A DNA stretch of 64,000 nt from Alphaproteobacteria bacterium (GCA_024236055.1 JACKLF010000005.1:1-64000); one strand, 5' to 3'. Numbered from the stretch's first letter, positions 31,146 to 39,945 are shown. Made by a program: numbers and translations. The notes: a model not told the origin generated them from the letters alone.

Positions 31146-31757
31146 TCAGCCGCAGCCGTGATAGCCGTTGGCGCGGCAGGCGGCGGTCATCTGGACCGCC
31201 TGCTTCTTGGCCGCCTCGGTCATCCGGCGATACAGCGCGTCGCGATGCACCGCGGCGTTGGGCATGTTGCCCTGTTCGGCGGCCAGCGCGTACCACATGA
31301 AGGCGTGGAAGGGTTCGGCCTGGGTGCCCTGGCCCATTTCATACATCAGGCCCAGATTGTACTGGGCGCCCGAATTGCCCTGGGCGGCGCCGGCGGAAAA
31401 CCACTGGAAGGCCTTGCGGAAGTCGCGCGGCACGCCTTTGCCGTCGCGGTAAAGGCCGCCCAGATTGTTCTGGCCCAGCGACGAGCCGGCGGCGGCGGAC
31501 AGCGAAATCCAGCGCACCGCTTCGCTGTAGTTCTGCGGTACGCCTTTGCCGTCCAGATACATCACGCCCAGATTGTTCTGGGCCACGGGATTGCCCTGGA
31601 TGGCCAGCGGGCGCCAGTTGGACAGGGCGGCGTTATAGTCCTGGCGCTGGAAGGCGCGGGCACCATCCATCAGCGGATCGGCATGGGCGGGTGCGCCCAG
31701 CGCAAGTGTCGCGGTGCCAAGCGCAATGGCCAGGATGGTCTTGAAAATGTTGCGCAT
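31146..31757 (-). CDS. Secreted SEL1-repeat protein
   Basis: The 203-residue protein has a signal peptide (MRNIFKTILAIALGTATLAL...AHA, 1-26) and four SEL1/TPR-like repeats: AQNNLGVMYLDGKGVPQNYSE, GQNNLGGLYRDGKGVPRDF, AQYNLGLMYEMGQG and a degenerate last unit. The start at 31757 is set by the signal peptide, with GGAG upstream. It lies 59 bp behind the anti-sigma gene on the same strand and may be co-transcribed with the sigma operon. SEL1 proteins are usually adaptors for protein complexes. Confidence 0.87.
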   Translation of the reverse strand: MRNIFKTILAIALGTATLALGAPAHADPLMDGARAFQRQDYNAALSNWRPLAIQGNPVAQNNLGVMYLDGKGVPQNYSEAVRWISLSAAAGSSLGQNNLGGLYRDGKGVPRDFRKAFQWFSAGAAQGNSGAQYNLGLMYEMGQGTQAEPFHAFMWYALAAEQGNMPNAAVHRDALYRRMTEAAKKQAVQMTAACRANGYHGCG

Positions 31758-31816
31758 AATCGGTCTCCGGCAAGCTGAAGAGGCCGTTAGGCTAAGCCCA
31801 AAAAGTGAAAACCCTC

Positions 31817-32461
31817 TTACCAGCGCAGAAGCCAGCGGCCCCCAATTGCCCCGGCCAGCACCGTCAGGCCGATCCCCAGCGTGTACCAGATCAGGACAAA
31901 GGGGGCCGCCCCTTCCGTACAGTGGAAGGCATAGACAAAGGCCCCCGCCGACCCGGCGAACAGCCCGGCCGCCGCCCCGGCAAGCCCCAGCCGGGTGGGC
32001 GCCATGCGGCGCAGGACCCAGAAGGCCGCCGCCAGCAGGGGCAGCGAACAGCCCAGGATATTGGTGGCGCACACGTCGCTGGAATGGCCCATGACCAGGG
32101 CTGTGGGGTCGGCGCCCGGCGCCATCATCTGTGCCGCCGCCAGGATGGCGATCGCCGCGACCGGCAGGGCCAGAAAAAGAAGCGGGCGGCGCGCATCGCT
32201 GCCGGGCCGGCCCAGCCGCTCCAGCGCCCAAAGGCCGAACGCGGCCAGCGCGAAGGTGTAGGCCAGCTTCATCCACATGCCGAAGCTGACCATGGCGGCA
32301 TCGAAATCGTAACGCAGGCCCAGCCAGGCCAGCATCAGCACCGTGGACAGGGCCATGCCGATGCCCACGCCCAGCGCGATCTGGCGGGTCAGCGCGCCGG
32401 GTCGTACCGGTTCCAGCCCTTGCGTCAGATGGCCGATCAGATCATCGGTCTGCATCGCCAT
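31817..32461 (-). CDS. NrsF/DUF1109 membrane anti-sigma factor
   Basis: This 214-residue protein has a short cytoplasmic N-terminus (DDLIGHLTQGLEPVRP) and six membrane helices, the DUF1109 architecture. NrsF proteins hold the ECF factor SigF inactive at the membrane; in Caulobacter, periplasmic-facing cysteines respond to heavy metals and oxidants. Cysteines here are at SSDVCATNILGCSLP and AFHCTEG, matching the conserved pair regions. The gene overlaps the sigma gene by up to 20 bp. A second ATG at 32455 is better spaced from AGGAAGGAG than the first. Confidence 0.9.
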   Translation of the reverse strand: MAMQTDDLIGHLTQGLEPVRPGALTRQIALGVGIGMALSTVLMLAWLGLRYDFDAAMVSFGMWMKLAYTFALAAFGLWALERLGRPGSDARRPLLFLALPVAAIAILAAAQMMAPGADPTALVMGHSSDVCATNILGCSLPLLAAAFWVLRRMAPTRLGLAGAAAGLFAGSAGAFVYAFHCTEGAAPFVLIWYTLGIGLTVLAGAIGGRWLLRW

Positions 32462-32990
32462 CTCCTTCCTGTATTGCCTGGTTCAGGCTTCGCACCGCGC
32501 GGTGCACCGTCACCTTCACCGCCGACTCCGACAGGCCGGTATCGGCCGCCACTTCGGCGACCGATGCCCCCTCCAGCTTGATCCGTTCGACCAGCCGCCG
32601 CTTGGCATCCGGCAGCCTGGCCAGCAGCTGCGTAACGTCGCGGCGCGCGGCGACGGCTTCGCTGTCGTCATGGCCGAACAGGTCGGTGGCTTCGTCCAGC
32701 GGCACGGTGGGCCGGCGACGGATGCGGCGGAATTCGTCGATCAGCTTGTAGCGCGCGATGCCGTAGACCCAGGCCGTGAAGGGCAGGGCGGGATCATAGG
32801 TGGCGCGCCGCGCATGAATGGCGATCAAGGTTTCCTGCACCGCATCCTCGGCCGCGCCGCCGTCCAGACGGCGCGCAAAATAACTCCTCAGGTGGCCGGT
32901 CAGCGCCGCCAGCAGCATCCGGTACCTGGCGGCGTCGCCCGCAAGGGCGGCCAGCATCCATTCCCGGTATTGCGCCTCCTGGGCGATCAA
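32442..32990 (-). CDS. SigF-like ECF sigma factor
   Basis: The 182-residue ECF sigma factor has region 2 (AAEDAVQETLIAIHARRATYD, FTAWVYGIARYKLIDEFRR) and region 4 (LLARLPDAKRRLVERIKLEG with the following helix-turn-helix). With the downstream NrsF gene it matches the SigF-NrsF pair of caulobacters, which answers to heavy metals and oxidative stress. The start is a TTG at 32990 with GGGAG seven bases upstream; the next ATG (32957) would cut the N-terminus. Its own promoter contains a GTAACT-N15-CGAA motif (33013-33037). Confidence 0.9.
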   Translation of the reverse strand: MIAQEAQYREWMLAALAGDAARYRMLLAALTGHLRSYFARRLDGGAAEDAVQETLIAIHARRATYDPALPFTAWVYGIARYKLIDEFRRIRRRPTVPLDEATDLFGHDDSEAVAARRDVTQLLARLPDAKRRLVERIKLEGASVAEVAADTGLSESAVKVTVHRAVRSLNQAIQEGDGDADR

Positions 32991-33012
32991 ATACGGCTCC
33001 CGAAATGCAGAA

Positions 33013-33037
33013 TTCGCCGGTTCGCGACGAAAGTTAC
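33013..33037 (-). promoter_or_regulatory. ECF (SigF-type) promoter for the sigma/anti-sigma operon
   Basis: Read on the minus strand, GTAACT (33037-33032) and CGAA (33016-33013) are 15 nt apart, close to the reported Caulobacter SigF motif (GTAACC, 16 nt, CGAA). The start of transcription would fall near 33005, 15 nt before the TTG. This implies autoregulation. Confidence 0.65.
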
Positions 33038-33055
33038 AGCAAGGCGGGTTCCCGC

Positions 33056-33080
33056 GTAACCCAAGCCCGGCTCGCGCGTT
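33056..33080 (+). promoter_or_regulatory. ECF (SigF-type) promoter for the divergent secreted protein
   Basis: GTAACC (33056-33061) and CGTT (33077-33080) are 15 nt apart, the same spacing as the promoter on the opposite strand 19 bp away. A leader of about 27 nt with CAGGGAGAC precedes the ATG at 33115. The gene is therefore a likely direct target of the adjacent sigma factor. Confidence 0.6.
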
Positions 33081-33114
33081 TCCCAGACAGAGCCATTTTC
33101 AGGGAGACAGTCCC

Positions 33115-33576
33115 ATGCAGCCTATCCGCACCATGGTGGCGGCAAGCGCCCTGTGCGCACCGCTTTTCGCACTGGCCATGCCGGCCTGTGCCCAGCCCTA
33201 TAGTTCCCAGCCTTATGGATACGCGTCCGGCTATACGGACAACCAGACCGCGACCCGCGCGGCCTATGACCAGGGCTATCGCGACGCCGCGCGCGAATAC
33301 GATGCCGACGCGCGCGCCTATGACCGTGCCCTGGCGGACTTCTACAATCCCCGGCCGGTTTATGATGCGCCCGAAACCGTGATCGTTTCCTCGGAGCGCC
33401 ATTATGGCGAGACGACGGCCCAGGCCCATCCGTGGCACGGCAAGTACAATTTCTCGATGGATGGAACCAGCCATGTCGGCGGCTTTACCGAAGTCGGCCC
33501 CCACACCACCTGGGGCATGGCGGTCGGCAAGGCGGCGGGCGGTTCGACCGGCGGCTACTATTCGACCGGGCCTTAA
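33115..33576 (+). CDS. Small secreted Tyr/Gln-rich protein, probable SigF target
   Basis: The 153-residue protein has a Sec signal peptide (1-26, ending PACA). The mature part has a Tyr/Gln-rich start (QPYSSQPYGYASGYTDN), an Ala/Asp/Tyr helical stretch (AYDQGYRDAAREYDADARAY) and a Gly/His-rich C-terminal region (HPWHGKYNFSMDGTSHVGGF). No family is recognised. Its promoter copies the motif of the divergent sigma operon, and several His residues would suit metal binding, but that is inference. Confidence 0.75.
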   Translation: MQPIRTMVAASALCAPLFALAMPACAQPYSSQPYGYASGYTDNQTATRAAYDQGYRDAAREYDADARAYDRALADFYNPRPVYDAPETVIVSSERHYGETTAQAHPWHGKYNFSMDGTSHVGGFTEVGPHTTWGMAVGKAAGGSTGGYYSTGP

Positions 33577-33588
33577 GCCGAAGGCGGG

Positions 33589-33816
33589 CTATTTCGCCGA
33601 TCGCAGGATTTCGGCGATCTCGTCGCGGCCCTCAGGGCCGTGGATCCAGTTCTCGGCAGCGGCCAGCGTCTCGAACTGAAGCGGCACCTTGTGCGGCTTG
33701 TTGCGGCCGGGCACCGGCACCAGCACCTCGAAGGTTCCGGCGAATCGCACATCCTTGGTTTCGGCGGCATAGGGCGGGGGCAGCTGGTTCTTTCTCTTTT
33801 CCTTCATGCTGCCCAT
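33589..33816 (-). CDS. Small conserved-looking hypothetical protein, 75 residues
   Basis: Starting at the ATG at 33816 (GGGAG seven to eight bases upstream), the protein is soluble, with a basic N-terminus (MGSMKEKRKNQLPPPYAAE) and a compact C-terminal part (FEVLVPVPGRNKPHKVPLQF, AENWIHGPEGRDEIAEIL). The frame continues upstream to 33912 but without a ribosome site. It lies 47 bp after rluB on the same strand. Function is unknown. Confidence 0.65.
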   Translation of the reverse strand: MGSMKEKRKNQLPPPYAAETKDVRFAGTFEVLVPVPGRNKPHKVPLQFETLAAAENWIHGPEGRDEIAEILRSAK

Positions 33817-33863
33817 GGCGCGGCTCCCGTTGCTGTTCGCCGGGCTTCTAGCACTTCCGCCCT

Positions 33864-34634
33864 TTAAGCGGCACCCCGTTTCTTGCGCCCGATTCCCAGC
33901 TTTTCCCGCCACAGGCGGGCCGGAATCTCCTCGATCTGGCCTTCGGCCAGCTGGCCAAGCTGGAAGGGGCCATAGGATATGCGGATCAGCCGCGCCACCT
34001 TCAGCCCCAGGCTTTCCATCACCCGCTTGACCTCGCGGTTCTTGCCTTCCTTCAGGCTGACCTTGGCCCAGGCATAGACGCCCTTGGCGCGTTCCAGGTC
34101 GGCCAGGATGGGGCCGTATTTGACCCCGTCGATGGTCACGCCCTGGGCCAGCTTTTCCAGGTCCTGCTGGGTCACCTTGCCGAACAGGCGCACGCGATAG
34201 ACCCGGGTCCAGCCGGCGGAGGGCACCTCCATGCGACGGGCGATGTCGCCGTCATTGGTCAGAAGCAGCAGGCCCTCGGAATTGAAATCCAGCCGCCCCA
34301 CCGACACCACCCGGCCCAGCGACTTGGGCAGGCCCGCGAAAACGGTCGGCCGGCCCTTTTCGTCCTTGTGGGTGGTCACCAGGCCCGAAGGCTTGTGATA
34401 GCGCCACATGCGGGCGGCTTCGGGCTGGGCCAGCGGCTTGTCGTCCACCGTGACCAGGTCGTTTTCGGTGACATTGCGCGCCGGGCTGGCGACCAGTTCG
34501 CCGTTCAGCTTGACCCGGCCCTCGGCGATCAGCTTTTCGGCGTCGCGGCGCGAGCAGATGCCCGCCCGGGCGATGACCTTGGCAATCCGGTCACCTTCTG
34601 GGGTGCGCTTTTCTGGCTTTTTGGGGGCGGGCAC
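33864..34634 (-). CDS. rluB: 23S rRNA pseudouridine synthase, RluB/RsuA family
   Basis: The 256-residue enzyme isomerises a uridine in 23S rRNA (U2605 in E. coli). An S4 RNA-binding domain (KVIARAGICSRRDAEKLIAE) is followed by the catalytic domain with the Asp motif GRLDFNSEGLLLLTNDG, and later KVSLKEGKNREVKRVME and RLIRISYGPF. The start is a GTG at 34634 with GCAGGAG six bases upstream. The frame stays open far upstream through antisense of tadA and is not coding there. Only 15 bp separate its start codon from that of tadA. Confidence 0.93.
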   Translation of the reverse strand: MPAPKKPEKRTPEGDRIAKVIARAGICSRRDAEKLIAEGRVKLNGELVASPARNVTENDLVTVDDKPLAQPEAARMWRYHKPSGLVTTHKDEKGRPTVFAGLPKSLGRVVSVGRLDFNSEGLLLLTNDGDIARRMEVPSAGWTRVYRVRLFGKVTQQDLEKLAQGVTIDGVKYGPILADLERAKGVYAWAKVSLKEGKNREVKRVMESLGLKVARLIRISYGPFQLGQLAEGQIEEIPARLWREKLGIGRKKRGAA

Positions 34635-34649
34635 GCTAACTCCTGCGGC

Positions 34650-35102
34650 ATGACGGATGACGAAGCCATAGCACTGGCGCTGGCCGAAGCGAAAGCGGCG
34701 GCAGCGCGCGGCGAGGTGCCGGTGGGCGCGGTGCTGCTGGGCGCCGACGGCACGCTGCTGGCACGCGACGGCAACCGCATCCTGGAGCGCAAGGATCCCA
34801 CCGCCCATGCCGAGATGCTGGTGATGCGGGCGGGCGCCGCGGCCCTGGGCAATGAGCGGCTGCTGGGCACCACCCTCTATGCCAGCCTGGAGCCCTGCGC
34901 GATGTGCGCGGGCGCCATTGCCCTGGCGCGGGTGGCGCGGGTGGTCTTCGCCGCCGAGGACCCCAAGGGCGGGGCGGTCGTGAACGGCCCGCGCTTTTTT
35001 GAATCGCCGACCTGTCATCACCGGCCGCAGGTTGCGCGCGCCGGCGACGCGGACGCGGCCGGCGCGGTGCTGAAGGACTTTTTCCGGGCGCGGCGAACTT
35101 AG
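34650..35102 (+). CDS. tadA: tRNA(Arg) adenosine-34 deaminase
   Basis: This 150-residue deaminase converts A34 to inosine in tRNA(Arg)(ACG). The zinc site is shown by HAEMLVM (His and the catalytic Glu) and PCAMCAGAI. The length is normal. No Shine-Dalgarno sequence precedes the ATG, so a leaderless mRNA is possible given the 15-bp gap to the divergent rluB start. Its stop overlaps that of the convergent MFS gene. Confidence 0.94.
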   Translation: MTDDEAIALALAEAKAAAARGEVPVGAVLLGADGTLLARDGNRILERKDPTAHAEMLVMRAGAAALGNERLLGTTLYASLEPCAMCAGAIALARVARVVFAAEDPKGGAVVNGPRFFESPTCHHRPQVARAGDADAAGAVLKDFFRARRT

Positions 35103-36394
35103 CTGTTCGCGGCCAGGAAGGCCTGGACCGTTTCGCGATCCTCTTTGGCGCGGTAGAGCAGCAGGAACAGCAGCGCGCAGATCATGGTCACGCCCGCCGC
35201 GATCAGGATCGCCGGGGTGAAAGAGTCGAACCGCTGCAAGACCACGCCCATCAGAATGGGCGAGCCGATGCCCCCGACATTGCCGACGAAATTGACAAAG
35301 CCGCTGGCGAAGCCCACGCCGCGCGGGCCCGCGATCTCGGCCGGATTGGACCACATCGGGCCCAGTACCGACATGGTGAAGGCATAGCCCAGCGACATGG
35401 CGCTGACCGAGGCATAGAGGTTGGAGACATTGACCGTCACCACCAGCGCCAGCGTGCCCAGAAGAAGCCCGCCGAAAATCACGATGCGGCGCGCCGCCAC
35501 CGAATCCATGCCGCGATCGGTCATCGCGCGCACCAGCCGGCCAGCGCCCAGCACGGTGATGAGGCCGAAGATATACGGCTCCATCGCCATGATGCCCATC
35601 TGGCCCAGCGACATGTGATATTTCTCGGTCAGGTAGGTCGGGTACCAGGCCAGGAACATGAAGTTGATGAAGTCCAGGCCGAAATTGGCGGCGCCGACCG
35701 CCCAGATCGAGGGGCGTGCCAGCAGCATTTTGATATAGCCGGGCGGCAGGGGCGCATCGTCTTCCTTCACCTGGTCGTGGCGGATCCAGGCCAGTTCCTC
35801 GGGCGAGACGCGGGGGTCATCGGCCGGATCGTCCCTGGTGGTGAAATAGAAGATGGTGCCCAGCACGCCGGCGATCAGGCCGGTGAAGATGAAGGCCTCT
35901 TTCCAGCCCCACCAGGCGATGATGAAGGCGACAATGGGCGGGGCGACCGCCGCACCGATTACAAGCCCCAGATTCTGCAGCGACATGGCCTGGGAATATT
36001 CCAGGCGGGGAAACCAGCGCGCCAGAAGGATGGAGGCGGCGGGCCAGGTGATTGCCTCGGCCAGGCCGAAGGGAATGCGAAAGGCGATCCAGGCGCCGAA
36101 GGAGGTCGCGGTGGTGGTGGCGATGAGCAGCAGGCACCACAGCCACATGGCCCATAGATAGGTGCGCCGGGGCTTCGCCCATGCGGCGATCATGCCAGCG
36201 GGAATCTGGGCCAGGGCATAGGACCAGGAAAAGGCGGACAGGATCAGCCCCAGCTGCGTCGGGGTGAGGTTCAGTTCCTTCTGGAGCGTGGGGGCGGCGA
36301 CCGAAAGGTTGGTGCGGTCCAGATAGCTCACGGTCACGATCAGGAAGACCATGAACATGACGCTCCAGCGGATGCGCGTCTTCGTCGCCTTCAT
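35099..36394 (-). CDS. MFS transporter, ACS (anion:cation symporter) family
   Basis: The 431-residue carrier has 12 membrane helices. The N-terminal signature (SYLDRTNLSVAAPTLQKELNL, GLILSAFSWSYAL, PAGMIAAW) is that of the anion:cation symporter family, which includes glucarate, galactonate, hydroxyphenylacetate and phthalate carriers. FRIPFGLAEAITWPAA is the motif on helix 4-5. An organic anion is the likely substrate; no catabolic genes lie beside it. The stop overlaps that of tadA (convergent). Confidence 0.9.
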   Translation of the reverse strand: MKATKTRIRWSVMFMVFLIVTVSYLDRTNLSVAAPTLQKELNLTPTQLGLILSAFSWSYALAQIPAGMIAAWAKPRRTYLWAMWLWCLLLIATTTATSFGAWIAFRIPFGLAEAITWPAASILLARWFPRLEYSQAMSLQNLGLVIGAAVAPPIVAFIIAWWGWKEAFIFTGLIAGVLGTIFYFTTRDDPADDPRVSPEELAWIRHDQVKEDDAPLPPGYIKMLLARPSIWAVGAANFGLDFINFMFLAWYPTYLTEKYHMSLGQMGIMAMEPYIFGLITVLGAGRLVRAMTDRGMDSVAARRIVIFGGLLLGTLALVVTVNVSNLYASVSAMSLGYAFTMSVLGPMWSNPAEIAGPRGVGFASGFVNFVGNVGGIGSPILMGVVLQRFDSFTPAILIAAGVTMICALLFLLLYRAKEDRETVQAFLAANS

Positions 36395-36479
36395 GTTCCC
36401 AGCCCCGCCTGTTTTTCGATGGCCGGGAGTATAGGGGGAGGGCGCTGGCGAAAACCAGTCCGGGGGCGCCCGACTGGAA

Positions 36480-37100
36480 TCAGAACCAGTGGGGGGCGAA
36501 TCCGGGAAAGCCCAGCAGCAGCACTTCGCGTGCCGCGATCAGGCCGATCCCTGCGCCGATCAGCACGTCTGAGAGGAAATGCGCGGTCAACAATGCGCGC
36601 GTGACCGCCAGGATCGCGGCGACAACGAACCAGACCGGCCACAGCATCGGCCACACGCAGGTGAAGATCACCGCAACGCAGCAGATCGTCAGGGCGTGAC
36701 CGGAGGGAAAGGAATTGTAGTCGGTGTTGAAGGCAAAGGGCATGAACCCGTAGAGCCCCATCTCCATGTCGTCGCGCGGGCGCCGCCGTCCCAACACCAG
36801 CTTGATCACATGCAGCACCAGGCTGCCCACCATCAGGCTGGCGATGAAGGCGATGGAATAGGTCACCATCATGTCGGCGTCGGTGTTCAGCAGGTCGAAG
36901 TGGCGGAACACCGCGGCGACGATCAGCGCCAGGACCGCGGCGGCCAGCCAGTGCCCGGCCTTGGCGTAATGGGTGATGGAGTCCAGCCGCTTGTGCGCGG
37001 TGGCGCTGACATGGTCATAGATGAAATGCGCCAGCCGGCGGTCGATCGCCAGTGCGGCGACGCCCAACAGAATGAAAATCAGTCCCGACCACAAAAGCAT
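36480..37100 (-). CDS. PAP2-family membrane phosphatase
   Basis: This 206-residue inner-membrane phosphatase has about five helices and the three PAP2 motifs: KLVLGRRRPRD (about 105-115), SFPSGH (about 130-135) and TRALLTAHFLSDVL (about 168-181), giving the catalytic His pair. Family members dephosphorylate undecaprenyl pyrophosphate, phosphatidic acid or lipid A. It starts four bases after the purD stop and is probably co-transcribed with it. Confidence 0.9.
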   Translation of the reverse strand: MLLWSGLIFILLGVAALAIDRRLAHFIYDHVSATAHKRLDSITHYAKAGHWLAAAVLALIVAAVFRHFDLLNTDADMMVTYSIAFIASLMVGSLVLHVIKLVLGRRRPRDDMEMGLYGFMPFAFNTDYNSFPSGHALTICCVAVIFTCVWPMLWPVWFVVAAILAVTRALLTAHFLSDVLIGAGIGLIAAREVLLLGFPGFAPHWF

Positions 37101-37104
37101 GAGA

Positions 37105-38372
37105 TTATCTTTTTAGCGCCCGCCAGCCGATATCGCGACGGCAGAAGGCATCCTTCCAGTGGATCATGTCCACCGCTTCGTAGGCGAGGCTCTGTGCTTC
37201 GGCAATAGTGGCGCCGATGGCGGTGACGTTCAGCACCCGCCCGCCCACGGCGGTGATGTTGCCGTCGCTTGCGGCGGTCCCGGCATGGAAAACCGTGATG
37301 CCGGGCAGGGCGGTGGCCTTGTCCAGCCCTGTGATGACCTGGCCCTTTTCGTAAGCGCCGGGATAGCCCTTGGAGGCCATCACCACGGTCAGCGCGGCGT
37401 CATCGCGCCAGCGCACATCCGCCTTGTCCAGCGTGCCATCCCGCGCCGCCAGCAGCAGTTCCAGAAGGTCCGATTCCAGGCGCGGCATCAGCACCTGGCA
37501 TTCCGGGTCGCCGAAGCGGCAATTGTATTCGACCAGCTTGGGGCCGTCCCTGGTGATCATCAGGCCCAGATAGAGCACGCCCATATAGGGCATGCCTTTC
37601 GCGGCGAAGGCCGCCACGGTGGGACGGATGAACTTGTCCATCGCCACCTGTTCCAGCGCGGGCGGCAGAACCGGCGCGGGACTGTAGGCGCCCATGCCGC
37701 CGGTGTTGGGCCCGACATCGCCGTCGCCGACGCGCTTGTGATCCTGTGCGCCGGCAAGGGGAATGACATGCGTGCCGTCGGACAAGGCGAAGAAGCTGGC
37801 CTCCTCGCCTTCCAGTAATTCTTCGACCACAATTTCGTGACCAGGAAGCCGAAGCCGCCCTCGAACATGAAGTCGATGGCCTTGTCGCTTTCGGCCTTGC
37901 TCGCGGCGATGATCACGCCCTTGCCCGCCGCCAGGCCGTCAGCCTTGATGACCACGGGAAAGCCCAGCGTCTCGGCATAGGTCTTCGCGGGCACAGGATC
38001 GGTGAAGCGGCGATAGCGGGCGGTGGGAATGCCCGCCTCGATGCAAAGGTCCTTGACGAAGCCCTTGGAGCCTTCCAGCACCGCGGCGGCCTTTGACGGG
38101 CCCAGGGCGCGAACGCCCGCATCTTCCAGAACATCCCACAGCCCGCCGACAAGCTGGGCATCGGCGGCGATGACGGCGAAATCGATTCCGGTTTCGCGCG
38201 CGAACCGGGCCAGGGCGGCGAAATCGGTGGCGGGGATGGGCACGCATTCGGCCACCTGCTCAATCCCGGCATTGCCGGGGGCGCAATACAGCTTTGTCAG
38301 GCGCGGGCTTTGGGCAAGTTTCCAGGCCAGCGCATGTTCGCGGCCACCCGATCCCACCAGCAGAACCTTCAC
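37105..38372 (-). pseudogene. purD: Phosphoribosylamine-glycine ligase with one-base deletion
   Basis: GAR synthetase of purine synthesis. The N-terminal and first ATP-grasp part reads from 38372 (MKVLLVGSGGREHALAWKL, GPSKAAAVLEGSKGFVKDL, VIKADGLAAGKGVI). After IDFMFEGGFG the frame is lost near 37840-37848. The C-terminal part continues one frame over (VVEELLEGEEASFFALSDG, GPNTGGMGAYSP, LVEYNCRFGDPECQ) to 37105. Restoring one base after the second GGCTTC would give a 422-residue protein of normal size. Because purD is needed for purine synthesis and both halves are well conserved, an assembly error is the likeliest cause. It is divergent from xseA. Confidence 0.93.
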
Positions 38373-38418
38373 TATCTTGCCCTCGTAATTTGCGGCCCCG
38401 ACCCTGTATCATAAGGCC

Positions 38419-39921
38419 ATGCGCGAAACAGCAGAATCGGTGGCTGGGGATAAGTCGGCCAAGGACGGCCTGCAGGGAAACCTGCCCGAATGGTCGGTCA
38501 GCGAGATTTCCACGGCCCTGAAGCGGATGGTCGAGGACCGTTTCGCCGTGGTGCGGGTGCGCGGCGAGATCAGTGGGCTGAAATTCCATTCCTCCGGTCA
38601 TGTCTATTTCGACCTGAAGGACGACAAGGCGGTTCTGAATGCGGTGGTGTGGCGGGGTGTCGCCTCCCGGCTGAAGATGAAGCCGGAAGGCGGGGCCGAG
38701 GTGATCTGCACCGGCAAGCTGTCCACCTATGCCGGATCCTCGCGCTATCAGCTGATCGTCGAGCAGATGGAGCTGGCCGGCCTGGGCGCGCTGATGGCCA
38801 TGCTGGAGGAGCGGCGCAAGCGCCTGGCCGCCGAGGGCCTGTTCGACGAAGCGCGCAAGCAGCCGTTGCCCTTCCTGCCCGAAGTGATCGGTGTGATCAC
38901 ATCGCCCACCGGCGCGGTGATCCGCGATATCATGCACCGGCTGACCGATCGTTTTCCGCGCCGCGTTCTGTTGTGGCCGGTGGCGGTGCAGGGCGAAGGC
39001 GCGGGCGCGCAGGTCGCCGCCGCCATTGCCGGCTTCAATGCGTTCGACGGCAAGGCGTTGCCCCGGCCCGATCTTCTGATCGTGGCGCGCGGCGGCGGAT
39101 CGGTGGAAGACCTGATGGCCTTCAACGACGAGGCGGTGGTGCGCGCCGCCGCCGAAAGCAGGATCCCGCTGATCTCGGCGGTGGGCCATGAGACCGACAC
39201 CACCCTGATCGATTATGCCAGCGACTGGCGCGCGCCCACGCCCACCGCGGCGGCCGAACGCGCGGTGCCGGTGCGCACCGAGCTTCTGGCCCTGACGCTG
39301 GAGCTGGAGCGGCGGCTGCTGCGCGGATTCGGGCGCGGCATGGAGGATCGCAAACGCCACCTGGCCCAGTTGGCGCGGCTGCTGCCGCGCGCCGAGACGC
39401 TGTTCGCCACGCCGCGCCAGCGGCTGGACATGGCGTCGGACCGGCTGCAGCATTCGCTGTCGCGCAACCTGCAAAGCCACAGCGCCCGGCTGGTGCAGGT
39501 GACGGCGCGGTTGCAGGCGCGGGTGTTGAAGGACCGGGCGAAGACCGCCGGCGAAAGGCTGGCGGCGCTTAGCCAGCGCGCGGCGCTGGCGCAGAAGACC
39601 CGGCTGGGGGCCGAGCGGCGGCGGCTGGAATCCCTGGCCCGGCTGCTGGACGGGCTGTCCTATCGCGGGGTGCTGGAGCGTGGTTTCGCGCTGGTGCGCG
39701 GCGCCGATGGCAGCGTGCGCCGCCGCGCCGCCCAGGTGACGCCGGGCGAGGCGCTCAATCTGACGTTTGCCGACGGCACGGTGAATATTGGTGCCGACGG
39801 CACGGCGAATACCGGCGCCGGCAGTGTGGACAAGGCCAGCCCTGAAAAATCTCCGCCGAAAAAGCCTGCGAAACCGCGCGCCAGGACGGGCAAGGGCCAA
39901 GATCAGGGCTCGCTTTTCTGA
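38419..39921 (+). CDS. xseA: Exodeoxyribonuclease VII large subunit
   Basis: The 500-residue catalytic subunit degrades single-stranded DNA to oligonucleotides. An OB-fold N-terminal domain (VVRVRGEISGLKFHSSGHVY) is followed by the catalytic domain with GVITSPTGAVIRDI, DLLIVARGGGSVEDL, FNDEAVVRA and SAVGHETDTTLID, then a long coiled-coil region and a Lys/Pro-rich tail (about 460-495) with a short GADGT repeat. The small subunit xseB is not in the window. DUF2093 follows 24 bp downstream. Confidence 0.95.
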   Translation: MRETAESVAGDKSAKDGLQGNLPEWSVSEISTALKRMVEDRFAVVRVRGEISGLKFHSSGHVYFDLKDDKAVLNAVVWRGVASRLKMKPEGGAEVICTGKLSTYAGSSRYQLIVEQMELAGLGALMAMLEERRKRLAAEGLFDEARKQPLPFLPEVIGVITSPTGAVIRDIMHRLTDRFPRRVLLWPVAVQGEGAGAQVAAAIAGFNAFDGKALPRPDLLIVARGGGSVEDLMAFNDEAVVRAAAESRIPLISAVGHETDTTLIDYASDWRAPTPTAAAERAVPVRTELLALTLELERRLLRGFGRGMEDRKRHLAQLARLLPRAETLFATPRQRLDMASDRLQHSLSRNLQSHSARLVQVTARLQARVLKDRAKTAGERLAALSQRAALAQKTRLGAERRRLESLARLLDGLSYRGVLERGFALVRGADGSVRRRAAQVTPGEALNLTFADGTVNIGADGTANTGAGSVDKASPEKSPPKKPAKPRARTGKGQDQGSLF

Positions 39922-39945
39922 GCCCCGCTGCGGTATTCTGAGCCC

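Noticed and set aside
37105..38372. Programmed ribosomal frameshift in purD
   Set aside because: No slippery heptamer or downstream structure typical of programmed shifting is seen at the break, and purD is not known to use recoding. A deletion or sequencing error is simpler.
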